45,783 bases of DNA from Propionicimonas sp. (GCA_030158185.1 JAOATP010000160.1:1-45783); one strand, 5' to 3'; numbered from the stretch's first letter, positions 7,336 through 16,853 are shown. Made by a program: numbers and translations. Notes: generated from the letters alone by a model not told the origin.

Positions 7336-9525
7336 CTACTGCTTTCCGGCGGCGTTCAACCCGTCCAGCACGGCGACGAAAGCGTCCTCCGGCTGGCCGC
7401 TGAAGCCCAGCAGCGCTGCCAGCGGCATCGACTCCATCATCTTCATCAGTTCGGGATCCTCGCCGAACACGCTCAGCAGGGGTGCGAGGACCGCCTCGAA
7501 CCCTGGAACGGCCACAGCCTCTGCCACCGTCGACGTCAGCGACAGCGGGCGGAAGGGCTCGTTGCCGGCCACCTGCGCGCTGGCGGTGAGGCGAAGGTCA
7601 CGGCTCGACGACCCGACCTCGACGACATAGGTGCCACCCTCGGTGACCCACCCGGAGTCGATGACGCTCCAGTACGAGAGCTCTTCGGCTGCGATGGCAA
7701 TCTCGACCTGACGGGACTCCCCCGGCTCGAGTGTCACAGCTGCGAAGCCCTTCAGCTCGCGCGGCACCCGCACCACCCGCGAGGCGGGCACGGACACGTA
7801 GGCCTGCACCACTTCGCGGCCGGCACGCCCGCCGGTGTTGGTGACCGTCACGGTGACCGCGAGGCCGGAATCGTTCGCGACAACGCCGAGGTCGGAGTAG
7901 TCGAAGCTGGTGTAGGACAGGCCGTGACCGAACGGGAAGGCCACCTCCGTACCTGCCGCGTCATAGCCGCGGTAGCCGACGAACAGGCCCTCGCCATAGC
8001 GCACGCCCGAGTCGTCGCCGGGGAAGTGCAGGAACGACGGCACATCCTCCAGCCGGCGCGGGATCGTCTCGGTCAACTTGCCCGAGGGGTTCACCGCTCC
8101 GAAGACCACGTCGGCGAGCGCAGCGCCACCGGCCTGGCCGAGCAGCCAGCCCTCGACGATCGCACGCACCTTGTCCGCGAACGGCAGCAGCACGGACGAG
8201 CCGTTACTCAGCACCACGACGACGTTCGGGTTGGCCGACAGCAGGTCCTTCAGCAGCGCCAGCTGCTCTGCGGGAAGGTCGCAGGTCTCCCGGTCGTAGC
8301 CCTCGGACTCATGGCTCTCGCCGAGGCCGAGGAAGGCGAGCACCACGTCGGCGTCGCGTGCGACGGCGATGGCGTCGTCGTGGGCCGATGCCGGAAGGTC
8401 CTGACCGGGCGCCGTTGTGAAGCCGGGCGCGAACGGCACGTCGTGACCGACGATGGCGCTGATCGCGTCCAGCGCGTTGTCGAGCCGGGTCGGGTTGACC
8501 CGGGACGAGCCGGCGCCCTGGTAGCGCGGCGTGCGGGCGAACTCCCCGACAACGGCAACCCTGGTCTGGGGCGTGAGCGGGAGGATGCCGTCGTTGGAGA
8601 GCAGCACGACGGCCTCCTCTGCCGTCCGGCGGGCGAGCGCGTGGTGGGCCTCGACATCGAACCCGTCGGGGGCGTCCGCAAGTCCGGCGAGGCCCTTGCG
8701 CACCATGTCCTCGACCCGGCGGTAGGCCTGGTCGATGGTGGCCTCGTCGATCTCCCCCGCGGCGAGCGCGTCACGGACCGCGTCCTCGTGCTGCTGGTTC
8801 GCCGGCATCTCGAGGTCGAGACCGGCCTTCAGTGCCTCGACCCGGTTCCACACGGCGCCCCAGTCGGAGACCACCACGCCGTCGTAGCCCCACTCGTCGC
8901 GGAGCACCTCCGTGAGCAGCCAGTGGTTCTCGCTGACCTGGGTGCCGTTCAGCTTGTTGTAGGAGCACATGATCGTCCACGGCCTTGCCGCACGGACGAC
9001 CTTGGCGAACCCGCGCAGGTAGACCTCGCGCAGCGTCCGCTCGTCCACCTGGGAGTCGCGACGCATCCGGTCGGTCTCCTGGTTGTTGGCGGCGAAGTGC
9101 TTCACGGAGGTGCCGACGCCGCCGCCCTGGATGCCGTTCACCAGCGCGCTGGCAAGCTCACCTGCCACCAGCGGGTCCTCGGCGAAGTACTCGAAGTTGC
9201 GGCCGCACAGCGGGGAGCGCTTGATGTTCATGCCGGGGCCGAGCAGGACGCCGACGTTCAGCGCGCGGCACTCCTCGGCCAGCGCGGCGCCGACCTCCTC
9301 GAGCAGTGCCGGGTTCCAGGTGGACGCCAGACCGACGGCGGGCGGGAAGCAGGTGGCGGGCACGGAGTCGTTGATCCCGATGTGGTCGGCGGACGCCGTC
9401 TGCAGGCGCACGCCGTGCGGCCCGTCCGTCATCGTCATCCGCGGCAGTCCGTCGGCCTCGATCGCGTGGGTGTTCCAGAAGTCCGCGCCACCGGTGAGCG
9501 CGATCTTGTCGTTGATGTCGGTCAT
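7336..9525 (-). CDS. GH3 beta-glucosidase with Fn3-like domain
   Basis: 729 residues. GH3 N-terminal barrel with the substrate-site motif KHFAANNQET (about 142-151) and nucleophile Asp221 in VVVSDWGA. A second alpha/beta sandwich domain follows (AVVLLSNDGILPL through NPSGKLTETIP), then a fibronectin-III-like domain (VTVTNTGGRAGREVVQAYV). About 70 further residues after that domain end are not part of the standard fold. No signal peptide, so cytoplasmic; it removes terminal beta-glucosyl or related residues from imported oligosaccharides. ATG 9525 has AGGAG about eight bases upstream; the open frame continues far upstream only as a shadow of the GH1 gene. Second gene of a GH1-GH3 pair, 68 nt apart. 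Confidence 0.93.
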   Translation of the reverse strand: MTDINDKIALTGGADFWNTHAIEADGLPRMTMTDGPHGVRLQTASADHIGINDSVPATCFPPAVGLASTWNPALLEEVGAALAEECRALNVGVLLGPGMNIKRSPLCGRNFEYFAEDPLVAGELASALVNGIQGGGVGTSVKHFAANNQETDRMRRDSQVDERTLREVYLRGFAKVVRAARPWTIMCSYNKLNGTQVSENHWLLTEVLRDEWGYDGVVVSDWGAVWNRVEALKAGLDLEMPANQQHEDAVRDALAAGEIDEATIDQAYRRVEDMVRKGLAGLADAPDGFDVEAHHALARRTAEEAVVLLSNDGILPLTPQTRVAVVGEFARTPRYQGAGSSRVNPTRLDNALDAISAIVGHDVPFAPGFTTAPGQDLPASAHDDAIAVARDADVVLAFLGLGESHESEGYDRETCDLPAEQLALLKDLLSANPNVVVVLSNGSSVLLPFADKVRAIVEGWLLGQAGGAALADVVFGAVNPSGKLTETIPRRLEDVPSFLHFPGDDSGVRYGEGLFVGYRGYDAAGTEVAFPFGHGLSYTSFDYSDLGVVANDSGLAVTVTVTNTGGRAGREVVQAYVSVPASRVVRVPRELKGFAAVTLEPGESRQVEIAIAAEELSYWSVIDSGWVTEGGTYVVEVGSSSRDLRLTASAQVAGNEPFRPLSLTSTVAEAVAVPGFEAVLAPLLSVFGEDPELMKMMESMPLAALLGFSGQPEDAFVAVLDGLNAAGKQ

Positions 9526-9593
9526 GGGTGGGGCTCCTTGCTCTCTGCTCTGATGCTGTGGTCTCGACAGGTGCGACCAGCGGGATGGTGTGG

Positions 9594-10961
9594 TCAGTCG
9601 ACGTGGCCGGTGCGGGCCACGTCGGCGAACCAGAGGGCGCTGGCCTTGGGGATGCGGCGCAGGTTCTCGTCCACCCGCACGACGCCGAAGCGCTTGTCGT
9701 AGCCGTAGGACCACTCGAAGTTGTCCATCAGCGACCAGGCAAGGTAGCCGCGTACGTCGGCGCCGGCCCCGATGGCCTGGTGCACGGCACCCAGGTGGGT
9801 GCGCAGGTAGTCGACGCGATCCTGGTCGTCGACGAACCCGTCGGCGTCGGCGTGGTCTTCGAAGGCCGCACCGTTCTCCGTGATCACGAGGGCCGCGCCG
9901 GCCGGTCCGGTGTAGGTGGTGTGCAGCCAGGTGAGCAGGTCGCGCAGCCCGGCGGGGTGCACCTCCCAGCCCATCGCGGTGAGCGGCAGGTCCCGCAACA
10001 CCTGGACGGCGTCGGGGGCTGCGATGTGGGGGGTTGCGCCGGCGGTCGCCTCGTCCTCGCCCGCCGCCCGGAACACGTTGGTCGTGTAGTAGTTCACGCC
10101 GAGCACGTCGATCGGTGCGCTGATCGCGTCCAGGTCGCCGTCCTGCACGAGCCCCGACGGCCAGATCCCCGCGAGATCCCTCAGCACGTCTGCGGGATAG
10201 GCACCGGTGAAGATCGGGTCGGCGAAGAACCGGTTGGCCGTGCCGTCGACGCGCCGCGCGACGTCGGCGTCCGCCTCGCTGCCGGTGGCCGGGAGCGCGG
10301 GGGTGAAGTTCAGCGTGATGCCGAGGCTTGCGGTCGGGTCTGCCTTGCGCAGCGCCTGCACCGTCCAGCCGTGGGCCAGCAACAGGTGGTGCGCCGCGGC
10401 GATCGAGCCGGCCGGGTCGGTCTCCCCGGGAGCGTGGACGCCGGCGGCGTAGCTGAGGAAGGAGGAGCACCACGGCTCGTTCAGGGTCGTCCAGGTGCGC
10501 ACCCGGTCGCCGAGGTGCTCGTGCACGGCAACGGCGTAGTCGACGAACCGCTTCGCCGTGTCGCGGTTCTTCCAGCCGCCCGGCAGCGCCGCCGGCAGGT
10601 CCCAGTGGTACAGCGTGAGCCACGGCGCCACGTCGTTGGCGAGCAACTCGTCGACGAGGCGGGAGTAGAAGTCCATCCCCTTGGCGATCACGGCACCGTC
10701 GCTGCCGAACACACGCGGCCACGAAACGGAGAAGCGATAGGTGGACATGTCGAGGTCGGCCAGCAGCTTCACGTCCTCACCGATGCGGTGGTAGTGGTCG
10801 CAGGCCAGTGTCGCGTCCTCGCCGTTGGCGATCGCGCCGGGCACCCGGCAGAACACGTCCCAGATCGAGTCCTCCTTGCCGTCCTCCGCTGCGGCGCCTT
10901 CGATCTGGTAGGCGGAGGTGGCTGAACCGAAGAGGAAGCCCTCGGGGAAGTCGATGCCCAT
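9594..10961 (-). CDS. GH1 beta-glucosidase
   Basis: 455 residues, the normal size for a single-domain GH1 enzyme. N-terminal FPEGFLFGSATSAYQIEG signature; acid/base Glu162 in TLNEPW; nucleophile Glu362 in ITENGAA; C-terminal WSLMDNFEWSYGY with the aglycone/glycone residues. No signal peptide, cytoplasmic. Likely hydrolyses beta-glucosides or beta-mannosides such as those delivered by the adjacent importer; specificity cannot be read off. ATG 10961 has AAAGGA six bases upstream. It is separated from the transporter genes by a 137-nt gap that carries a strong palindrome, so it may be transcribed partly independently. Confidence 0.93.
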   Translation of the reverse strand: MGIDFPEGFLFGSATSAYQIEGAAAEDGKEDSIWDVFCRVPGAIANGEDATLACDHYHRIGEDVKLLADLDMSTYRFSVSWPRVFGSDGAVIAKGMDFYSRLVDELLANDVAPWLTLYHWDLPAALPGGWKNRDTAKRFVDYAVAVHEHLGDRVRTWTTLNEPWCSSFLSYAAGVHAPGETDPAGSIAAAHHLLLAHGWTVQALRKADPTASLGITLNFTPALPATGSEADADVARRVDGTANRFFADPIFTGAYPADVLRDLAGIWPSGLVQDGDLDAISAPIDVLGVNYYTTNVFRAAGEDEATAGATPHIAAPDAVQVLRDLPLTAMGWEVHPAGLRDLLTWLHTTYTGPAGAALVITENGAAFEDHADADGFVDDQDRVDYLRTHLGAVHQAIGAGADVRGYLAWSLMDNFEWSYGYDKRFGVVRVDENLRRIPKASALWFADVARTGHVD

Positions 10962-11048
10962 GCGGAGTCCTTTCAACTCAGGCAGAGTCCACACTCGCCG
11001 TCCGTTCCCGGGCGGCGGCGTGGTGTGTCACCGGCAGCGGTGAACGTT

Positions 11049-11092
11049 GGGGACGGTTCCCCCGGTTCAGGTGAACCCCGCGAACCGTCCCC
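11049..11092. repeat. REP-like palindrome, copy A (GGGGACGGTTC ends)
   Basis: GGGGACGGTTC at 11049-11059 pairs perfectly with GAACCGTCCCC at 11082-11092; inside, GGTTCA and TGAACC pair around GG. It begins a few bases beyond the stop of the OppF-type gene and can act as terminator or attenuator between importer and hydrolase genes. The same 11-bp ends recur at 21232-21295 with a different interior. Confidence 0.75.
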
Positions 11093-11098
11093 GCGATG

Positions 11099-11932
11099 TC
11101 AGAAGTCCTTGCTGACCTTCAGGCTGCCCTTCAGGTCGGGCACGTCGGCGAGCAGGCGCTTGGTGTACTCGTTCTTCGGTTCGAAGATGACCTCGTCGGT
11201 CGTGCCGCGCTCGACGATCAGCCCGTGTTCCATCACGACCACCTCGTCGGCCAGGTAGCAGGCCTGCCCGATGTCGTGGGTGATGAACAGCACGGTCAGC
11301 CCGAGGTTCTCCCGCAGGTCCTGCAGCACGTTCAGGGCGCTCACGCGCAGCGAGGCGTCCAGCATCGAGGTGGCCTCGTCCGCCAGCAGCACCTTTGGGT
11401 TCATCATGAGCGCGCGGGCGATCATCACACGTTGCCGCTGGCCGCCGGAGAGCTGGTGCGGGTACTTGTGCACGGCGTCGCCGGGCTTCAGCCCGACGTA
11501 GCCGAGGCAGGTCTCGATCAGCTGCTCGAGGGTCTCCTTCTCCAGGCCCTGCGCGCCCATCCCGCGACGGAGCGTCTGCCCCACCGTGTAGAACTGGTTG
11601 AACGAGGAGAACGGGTCCTGGAAGACGGCCTGCACGTCACGCCAGTACTTGCGCAGCTCGGCGCCCTTGATGTGGGTGACGTCCTTGCCCTGGTAGCTGA
11701 TCGTCCCGCTGGTCACCGGCATCAGCCGCAGCAGCATCCGTGCCAGCGTCGACTTGCCGGAACCGGACTCGCCGACGACAGCCAGCACCTTCCCGGCGTG
11801 GAAGTCGACACTCACGTCATCGACAGCAGTGATGTGACCACCGGACACCCGGAACTGCTTGGTGACATGGGTGGCAGAGAGCACGGGCTGGCCGACGGCC
11901 GGGCGCGCCTCGAGGGAGTCTTTGTCACTCAT
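11099..11932 (-). CDS. ABC importer ATPase, OppF/DppF type
   Basis: 277 residues, second ATPase of the Opp/Dpp-type importer. Walker A GESGSGKS (about 54-61), signature LSGGQRQR (161-168), Walker B VLLADE (181-186), H-loop in FITHDIGQACYLADEVVVM. The C-terminal oligopeptide-importer extension is short, as usual for OppF partners. Its ATG overlaps the TGA of the OppD-type gene by four bases, indicating translational coupling. Works as a heterodimer with that ATPase on the cytoplasmic face. Confidence 0.9.
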   Translation of the reverse strand: MSDKDSLEARPAVGQPVLSATHVTKQFRVSGGHITAVDDVSVDFHAGKVLAVVGESGSGKSTLARMLLRLMPVTSGTISYQGKDVTHIKGAELRKYWRDVQAVFQDPFSSFNQFYTVGQTLRRGMGAQGLEKETLEQLIETCLGYVGLKPGDAVHKYPHQLSGGQRQRVMIARALMMNPKVLLADEATSMLDASLRVSALNVLQDLRENLGLTVLFITHDIGQACYLADEVVVMEHGLIVERGTTDEVIFEPKNEYTKRLLADVPDLKGSLKVSKDF

Positions 11933-12957
11933 GCCTTGTACACCTCCATCGGGACGGTTTCGTACGCGTGGTCATTCGCCCACCAGCAGGCCACCTCGTG
12001 GTCGCGCTCGTTCAGGAACTTCGGCTCCTCGACCTTGCACACGTCCATGGCGAACTGGCACCGGGGGTGGAACCGGCACCCGCTGGGCGGGTTGCCGAGG
12101 TTGGGCGGCGAGCCGGGGATCCCGAGGACGTGCTTGGTCCTCGTCTCCTCGGTCGGGTCGAGCACGGAGGACAGCAGCGCGGACGTGTAGGGGTGCCTGG
12201 CGTTGTTCACCAGTTCCTCCGTCGGCCCGTTCTCGACGATCTTGCCCGCGTACATGATGGCCAGCCGGTCGGTGACCATCGAGAGCACCGGCAGGTCGTG
12301 GGTGATGAAGATCACGCCGCGCATGATCTTCTTCTCGACCATCGCCAGCAGCATCTCGATGAGCGCCTTCTGGCTGGACACGTCCAGGGCCGAGGTCGGC
12401 TCGTCCGCGATGAGCAGCTTCGGGTTGAGCAGGGTGGAGACCACCGTCACCATGCGCTGCTTCATGCCGCCAGACAGTTGGTGGGCGTAGGAGTCGAGCA
12501 CCCGGGTGGGCATCTCGAGCATCTTCAGCCGGTCCGTCGCCCGGTCCATGGCCTCCGCGACCGTGGTGTCGCGCTTGTGGGCGCGCATCACGTCGATGAC
12601 AAGGTTCTTGACCTTCAGCGTGGGGCTGACGGCGTTCATCGCGCCTTGGGGAAGGAGGGAGACGGTGGAGCCGCGATACGGGCGGTGGGCCTCGTTCGAA
12701 CCACGCGCCAGCGTGCTGAGGTCGATCTCCTCGTCGTCGATCTCCATCTTGCCCGCGACAACGTAAAGCGGCGGGTTGGCGATCATGGCGAGGGCGTTGC
12801 CCATGGTCGTCTTGCCACACCCCGACTCGCCGGCGAGGCCGACGATCTGGCCCTCCGGGACCTCGAGGGTGACGTTGTCGACAGCGGGCACGTCCTGCCC
12901 CGAGTCGGCGGCGTAGACGGCCGTCAGGTTGCTGGCCCGCATCAGGATGCTGGTCAT
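11929..12957 (-). CDS. ABC importer ATPase, OppD/DppD type
   Basis: 342 residues. Walker A GESGCGKT (about 43-50), signature LSGGMKQR, Walker B LLIADEPTSALD, then the C-terminal oligo_HPY region with four cysteines (CRFHPRC, MDVC, ACWW). That Cys pattern is conserved in OppD proteins, and in the mycobacterial homologue it holds an iron-sulfur cluster, to my knowledge. ATG 12957 overlaps the end of the upstream permease gene by four bases; the longer frame to 13149 is a shadow of that permease. Energises uptake together with the OppF-type protein. Confidence 0.9.
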   Translation of the reverse strand: MTSILMRASNLTAVYAADSGQDVPAVDNVTLEVPEGQIVGLAGESGCGKTTMGNALAMIANPPLYVVAGKMEIDDEEIDLSTLARGSNEAHRPYRGSTVSLLPQGAMNAVSPTLKVKNLVIDVMRAHKRDTTVAEAMDRATDRLKMLEMPTRVLDSYAHQLSGGMKQRMVTVVSTLLNPKLLIADEPTSALDVSSQKALIEMLLAMVEKKIMRGVIFITHDLPVLSMVTDRLAIMYAGKIVENGPTEELVNNARHPYTSALLSSVLDPTEETRTKHVLGIPGSPPNLGNPPSGCRFHPRCQFAMDVCKVEEPKFLNERDHEVACWWANDHAYETVPMEVYKA

Positions 12958-14003
12958 GCGTTCACCTCCACGGGTTGGTTCTCGGCGAGCTTGCGCGCGG
13001 TCTCTGCTCGCCGCGCGGCTGCCTTGGCAAGGTTCTTCTTCTTGCCGCGCCGCAACCTGGGGTTGAACACCTCGTCGAGCGAGGACTGCAGGTAGAGCAA
13101 GCCGAAGCTGATCATGGTCAGCACGATCGTCGGGGGCAGGAAGGCCCACCAGGCGCCCGTGGCAACGGCCTGGAAGGCCAGTGCCCAGAACAGCTGCTTG
13201 CCCAGGGAGTTCGCGCCCGACGGGCCGAGGCCCAGCATCGAAAGGGTCGATTCGGCGAGGATCGCGCTGGCCAGCTGGAGCACCCAGGCCATCACGGCGT
13301 AGCTGGCAAGATAGGGCAGCACATCGCGGACCATGATGCTCGGGGTGCGGGCACCGGAGAGCTTGGCCACATCGATGTGTTCTCGCGTCGCCACCGAGCT
13401 CGCCTGGGCTCTGACGGCTCGCGCCGTCCAGGGCCAGGACGTGATGCCGATCACCAGGGCGAGCCCTACGGCGCCCTTGAGGAACGGCACATTGGTGCTC
13501 TGCAGCGAGATCGAGATCAGGATCAGGATCACGATGGACGGGATCGCCAGCACGATGTTGGTGAAGCCCATCAACAGCTCCTCGACCCAGCCGCCGACAT
13601 AGCCGGCCAGGACGCCGATGGCAACGCCGATTACCACAGCGATGGTGCCGGCAAGGAGGCCGATGATGATCGAGGTCCGGGCGCTCGCCATCAGCACGGC
13701 GAGCACGTCGTAGCCGAAGTTCTCCGTGCCAAGGACGTGCTCAAAGGTCGGCGGGGTGTTCATCCAGGTGGGGTAGTCGTACAGCGATCCCACCTTCTCG
13801 TCCGGCCCGAACGGGTAGAACAAAGGGCCGATGAAAGCCAGCGCGGCAACGAAGCCGATGATGCCGAGCGCGATCCACATGCGTGAGCCGAAGTTGAGGC
13901 TGCGCCAGCCCGGCTTGGCCTTCTTTGGTTCGGTGGGCAGGCCCACCGGAACCAGCGGGCCCTCCGCCTCCGCGACAACGGCACTGCTAGAGATGTTCGT
14001 CAT
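12954..14003 (-). CDS. ABC importer permease, OppC/DppC type
   Basis: 349 residues. A charged cytoplasmic N-terminus, first membrane helix near WIALGIIGFVAALAFIGPLFY, a periplasmic stretch, then about five more helices. The coupling loop (EHIDVAKLSGARTPSIMVRDVLP) is the EAA-type sequence that docks on the ATPase. The C-terminal 35 residues are strongly Lys/Arg/Ala-rich. ATG 14003 has GGGGAGA seven bases upstream and lies one base from the stop of the preceding permease gene. Confidence 0.9.
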   Translation of the reverse strand: MTNISSSAVVAEAEGPLVPVGLPTEPKKAKPGWRSLNFGSRMWIALGIIGFVAALAFIGPLFYPFGPDEKVGSLYDYPTWMNTPPTFEHVLGTENFGYDVLAVLMASARTSIIIGLLAGTIAVVIGVAIGVLAGYVGGWVEELLMGFTNIVLAIPSIVILILISISLQSTNVPFLKGAVGLALVIGITSWPWTARAVRAQASSVATREHIDVAKLSGARTPSIMVRDVLPYLASYAVMAWVLQLASAILAESTLSMLGLGPSGANSLGKQLFWALAFQAVATGAWWAFLPPTIVLTMISFGLLYLQSSLDEVFNPRLRRGKKKNLAKAAARRAETARKLAENQPVEVNA

Positions 14004-14004
14004 A

Positions 14005-15012
14005 TCACTTCTCCCCGGACTTCGATGCACGGATCCGCGGGTCGATGAAGCCGTAGAGGATCTCGACCATGTAGTTGGCGACCAGCACCGCGATAGTGAT
14101 GAGCAGGGTGACCGCCTGGATCACCGGGTAGTCGCTGGAGGAGATCGCGCCGAACAGCAGCGATCCCATTCCGGGATAGCTGAACACCAGTTCGGTGATC
14201 AGCGCTCCGCCGACCATCGTGCCGATGCTGAGCGCGAGGCCCGTGATCTGGGGAAGCATGGCGTTGCGGAAGATGTAGCCGGTCATCTTGCGATCCCCGA
14301 TACCCAGGCTCCGTGAGTAGTTCACGTAGTCGGATCCCAGTTCGTAGATGGCCATCGAGCGCATACCGACGGCCTGCCCGCCGATGTTGATCAGCACGAG
14401 CGAGGCGAACGGCAGCCACCAGTAGGAGAGGGCGTCGGAGAAGAACGCCCAGCTCCACTCCGGGGAGGTTCCGAGGGAGTAGGCACCGCCGACAGGGAAC
14501 CAGCCGAGCACCACGGCGAAGACGTAGAGCAGGATGATCGAGAGGCAGTAGTAAGGCGTCGAGTTGAACAACAGGGCTGTCGTGAACACCGACTTGTCCC
14601 AGCCGCCGCCCTTGTAGGCAGCGATGGCGCCAAGCAGGTTGCCGATGATCCAGCCGAGGACGATGGCGGGAAGTTGGAGTGCCAGGGTGTACGGCACGGA
14701 TTGGGCGATGAGACTCGACACGGGGGTGGGGTAGAACGAGAACGATGCCCCGAAGTTCCCGTTGAACACCCCTGAGATGTACAGCAGGAACTGGTCCCAG
14801 ATCGGCTTGTCAAGGCCGAACTCCCTCATGAATGCCTCATACGTCCTTTGCTGGGCCTCGGAGGAAAGTCCTCCTTGGCCCATTTTCGAGACCAGCACGT
14901 CGACCGGGTTACCCGGGATGAGTCGTGGTAGCACGAAGTTCAGAACTACGGCTACCACGAGCGCACCCAGATACCAGACGGTCTTGTTGGCCAGATAGCG
15001 CCGTAGACCCAT
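14005..15012 (-). CDS. ABC importer permease, OppB/DppB type
   Basis: 335 residues, six predicted membrane helices beginning with VWYLGALVVAVVLNFVLPRLIPG. The characteristic N-terminal periplasmic part with GLDKPIWDQFLLYISGVFNG precedes the core, and the EAA coupling loop is YVNYSRSLGIGDRKMTGYIF. ATG start with AGGAAAG about eleven bases upstream. Pairs with the OppC-type protein to form the pore. 32 nt downstream of the binding-protein gene. Confidence 0.9.
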   Translation of the reverse strand: MGLRRYLANKTVWYLGALVVAVVLNFVLPRLIPGNPVDVLVSKMGQGGLSSEAQQRTYEAFMREFGLDKPIWDQFLLYISGVFNGNFGASFSFYPTPVSSLIAQSVPYTLALQLPAIVLGWIIGNLLGAIAAYKGGGWDKSVFTTALLFNSTPYYCLSIILLYVFAVVLGWFPVGGAYSLGTSPEWSWAFFSDALSYWWLPFASLVLINIGGQAVGMRSMAIYELGSDYVNYSRSLGIGDRKMTGYIFRNAMLPQITGLALSIGTMVGGALITELVFSYPGMGSLLFGAISSSDYPVIQAVTLLITIAVLVANYMVEILYGFIDPRIRASKSGEK

Positions 15013-15044
15013 GGCAATCCAACTTTCCTAGAACGGTCGCTGAC

Positions 15045-16853
15045 TCAGCCGGCGATCTTCTTGATCTTGTACATCCAGGTGTTGCCGGCGCCACGGAACA
15101 TCGGCGGGGCGTAGCTGTTCTTCTCGTCGGGCCAGTTGAAGAAGTTGCTGGCGTTGTACTCGTAGAACTCGTCCGGCCGGTACATGATCGGGCAGGCGGG
15201 AACCTCGGTGCGGTACAGGGCGTCCAGCTTGTCGTACGCGGCCTTCTTCGTGGCGTCCTCTGTGGCCTGCGAGGCCTCGGTGAGGAGCGCCTCGACCGTG
15301 TCGTTCTTCCAGCGGCCGTAGTTGGCGAAGGTCGTCTTGCCGATCGGCTGCACCTCGGACTGGCTCATGATGTCCTTGAACCGGGCCCACGGGGTGGCCG
15401 GGTTCACACCGGACACGTACCAGACAGCCATGTCGAAGGTGCCGCCCTGGATCGACTGGGTGGTCTCCGCCTGCTGCGGGAAGTTGGTCGAGCAGTCGAT
15501 GCCGATGGCCTTCAGGCTCTTCGCGATGATCTCGCAGGATGCGTTCCAGTCGGTCCAGCCGGTCGGGGTGATCAGCTTGAACGGGCCGAGGCGGGTGCCG
15601 TCGATGACGTAGACGCCATCGCTGCCCTTCTTGGCGCCGGCATCGGTCAGGATCTTCTCTGCTGCAGCCGGGTCGTACTTCCAGCCGTTGGCCTTGGCGT
15701 CGTCGGCGTTGAAGAACTTGCCCTCTGCACCGGTCGGCAGGATCAGGCTGGGCTGAACCTCGGCGGAGTAGCCCGACATCGCAGTCTCTGCGATCGACGC
15801 GTAGTCGATGGCGGAGGCGATCGCCTTGCGGACGGCCTTGTTGTCGAGGCCCTTCTTGGTGGTGTTCATCAGCAGCATCGGCATGCTGCCAGGAACGAAG
15901 TAGGGCTTGTCCTTGAGGTAGGTGCCGACCGGCTTGCCACCCTCCCACATCTTCCAGATCTGGGAGACGAACTGCTGCATGATGTCCAGCTCGCCGGCCT
16001 GGAACTTGATGTTGCCGTCCTCGTTGGACTTGAAGATCGGGTGGATGATCTGCTTGACCACCGGCAGGCCGCCGTAGAAGGTCTTGCCCCAGTAGTTCTC
16101 GTTGAGGGCCAGCACGACCTGGGTCTGGTCGGCCTTCGTGAGCGTGAAGGGGCCGGTGCCGATCGGCTTGTCCATGATCTCGGTGGGCAGCTTGTCGTCG
16201 GCGATCTTGCTGAAGACGCTCATCGGCAGGATGTAGGTCTCGGTGAGCAGCCGCAACAGGTTGCCCACGTTCTTGGTCTTCTGGCTGACGGTGACGACAA
16301 CGGTCTTGTCGTCAGGCGCGGTGACGGCGTCTGCCGCCTGCCAGAACGCGTTCCGGGAGATACCGGTGTTCTTCTTGCCGAGTTCGAAGTTGGCGGCGAC
16401 GTCAGCGGCGGTCAGTGCCGAGCCGTCGGAGAAGGTGACGCCGTCCTGCAGGGTGAGCGTGACGGTCTTGGTGCCGTCGAGCTTGTACTCCTTGGCAAGG
16501 CCCGGCATGACCTCACCGGTGGCGATGTTCCAGCGGAGCAGGGTTTCGTAGGTGATCTGCATCACGTTGGCTGCTGCGGGCCACGCAGCGGTCGGGGCGA
16601 GCGGGTTGAAGGTCGCCGGGGCGCCCCACTGGAAGCCCGCGATGAAGAGGGTGTCGGCCGTGGCGCCGGTACGGCCCTTGCCGACCTGGCCGTTGTTGCC
16701 CACGCCGAGCTTGGCCTCTGTGCCACCGGTTGCACCGGTGGAGCCGGTGCTGGCATTCGGTGCACACGCCGCGAAGGCGAGGCCACCGATCGCCAGGCCG
16801 CCGATCGTGATGAACGCGCGGCGAGACGGCTGCTGGAAGACGGAATCTGACAT
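15045..16853 (-). CDS. ABC importer substrate-binding lipoprotein (SBP_bac_5), Tat type
   Basis: 602 residues, family 5 binding protein as used for peptides but also for oligosaccharides. The N-terminus PSRRAFITIGG followed by a hydrophobic stretch and FAAC (Cys30) combines a twin-arginine signal with a lipobox, so the folded protein is probably exported by Tat and anchored by lipidation. Family motifs include GTGPFTLTKADQ and LNENYWG. ATG 16853 has AGGAGG seven bases upstream; the much longer frame upstream is a shadow of the mannosidase gene. Neighbouring GH genes suggest beta-manno/gluco-oligosaccharides as ligand rather than peptides (inference). A hairpin at 16936-16955 separates it from the mannosidase gene. 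Confidence 0.92.
   Translation of the reverse strand: MSDSVFQQPSRRAFITIGGLAIGGLAFAACAPNASTGSTGATGGTEAKLGVGNNGQVGKGRTGATADTLFIAGFQWGAPATFNPLAPTAAWPAAANVMQITYETLLRWNIATGEVMPGLAKEYKLDGTKTVTLTLQDGVTFSDGSALTAADVAANFELGKKNTGISRNAFWQAADAVTAPDDKTVVVTVSQKTKNVGNLLRLLTETYILPMSVFSKIADDKLPTEIMDKPIGTGPFTLTKADQTQVVLALNENYWGKTFYGGLPVVKQIIHPIFKSNEDGNIKFQAGELDIMQQFVSQIWKMWEGGKPVGTYLKDKPYFVPGSMPMLLMNTTKKGLDNKAVRKAIASAIDYASIAETAMSGYSAEVQPSLILPTGAEGKFFNADDAKANGWKYDPAAAEKILTDAGAKKGSDGVYVIDGTRLGPFKLITPTGWTDWNASCEIIAKSLKAIGIDCSTNFPQQAETTQSIQGGTFDMAVWYVSGVNPATPWARFKDIMSQSEVQPIGKTTFANYGRWKNDTVEALLTEASQATEDATKKAAYDKLDALYRTEVPACPIMYRPDEFYEYNASNFFNWPDEKNSYAPPMFRGAGNTWMYKIKKIAG

Noticed and set aside
7216-9702. 828-codon open frame on the plus strand antisense to GH3
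   Set aside because: Gly/Val/Ala/Asp/His-rich shadow of the high-GC GH3 gene, no domain or ribosome site; GH3 with full motifs is on the other strand.
14925-16850. 641-codon plus-strand frame over the binding-protein gene
   Set aside because: Composition is that of a reverse-complement shadow; the binding protein has signal, lipobox and family motifs.
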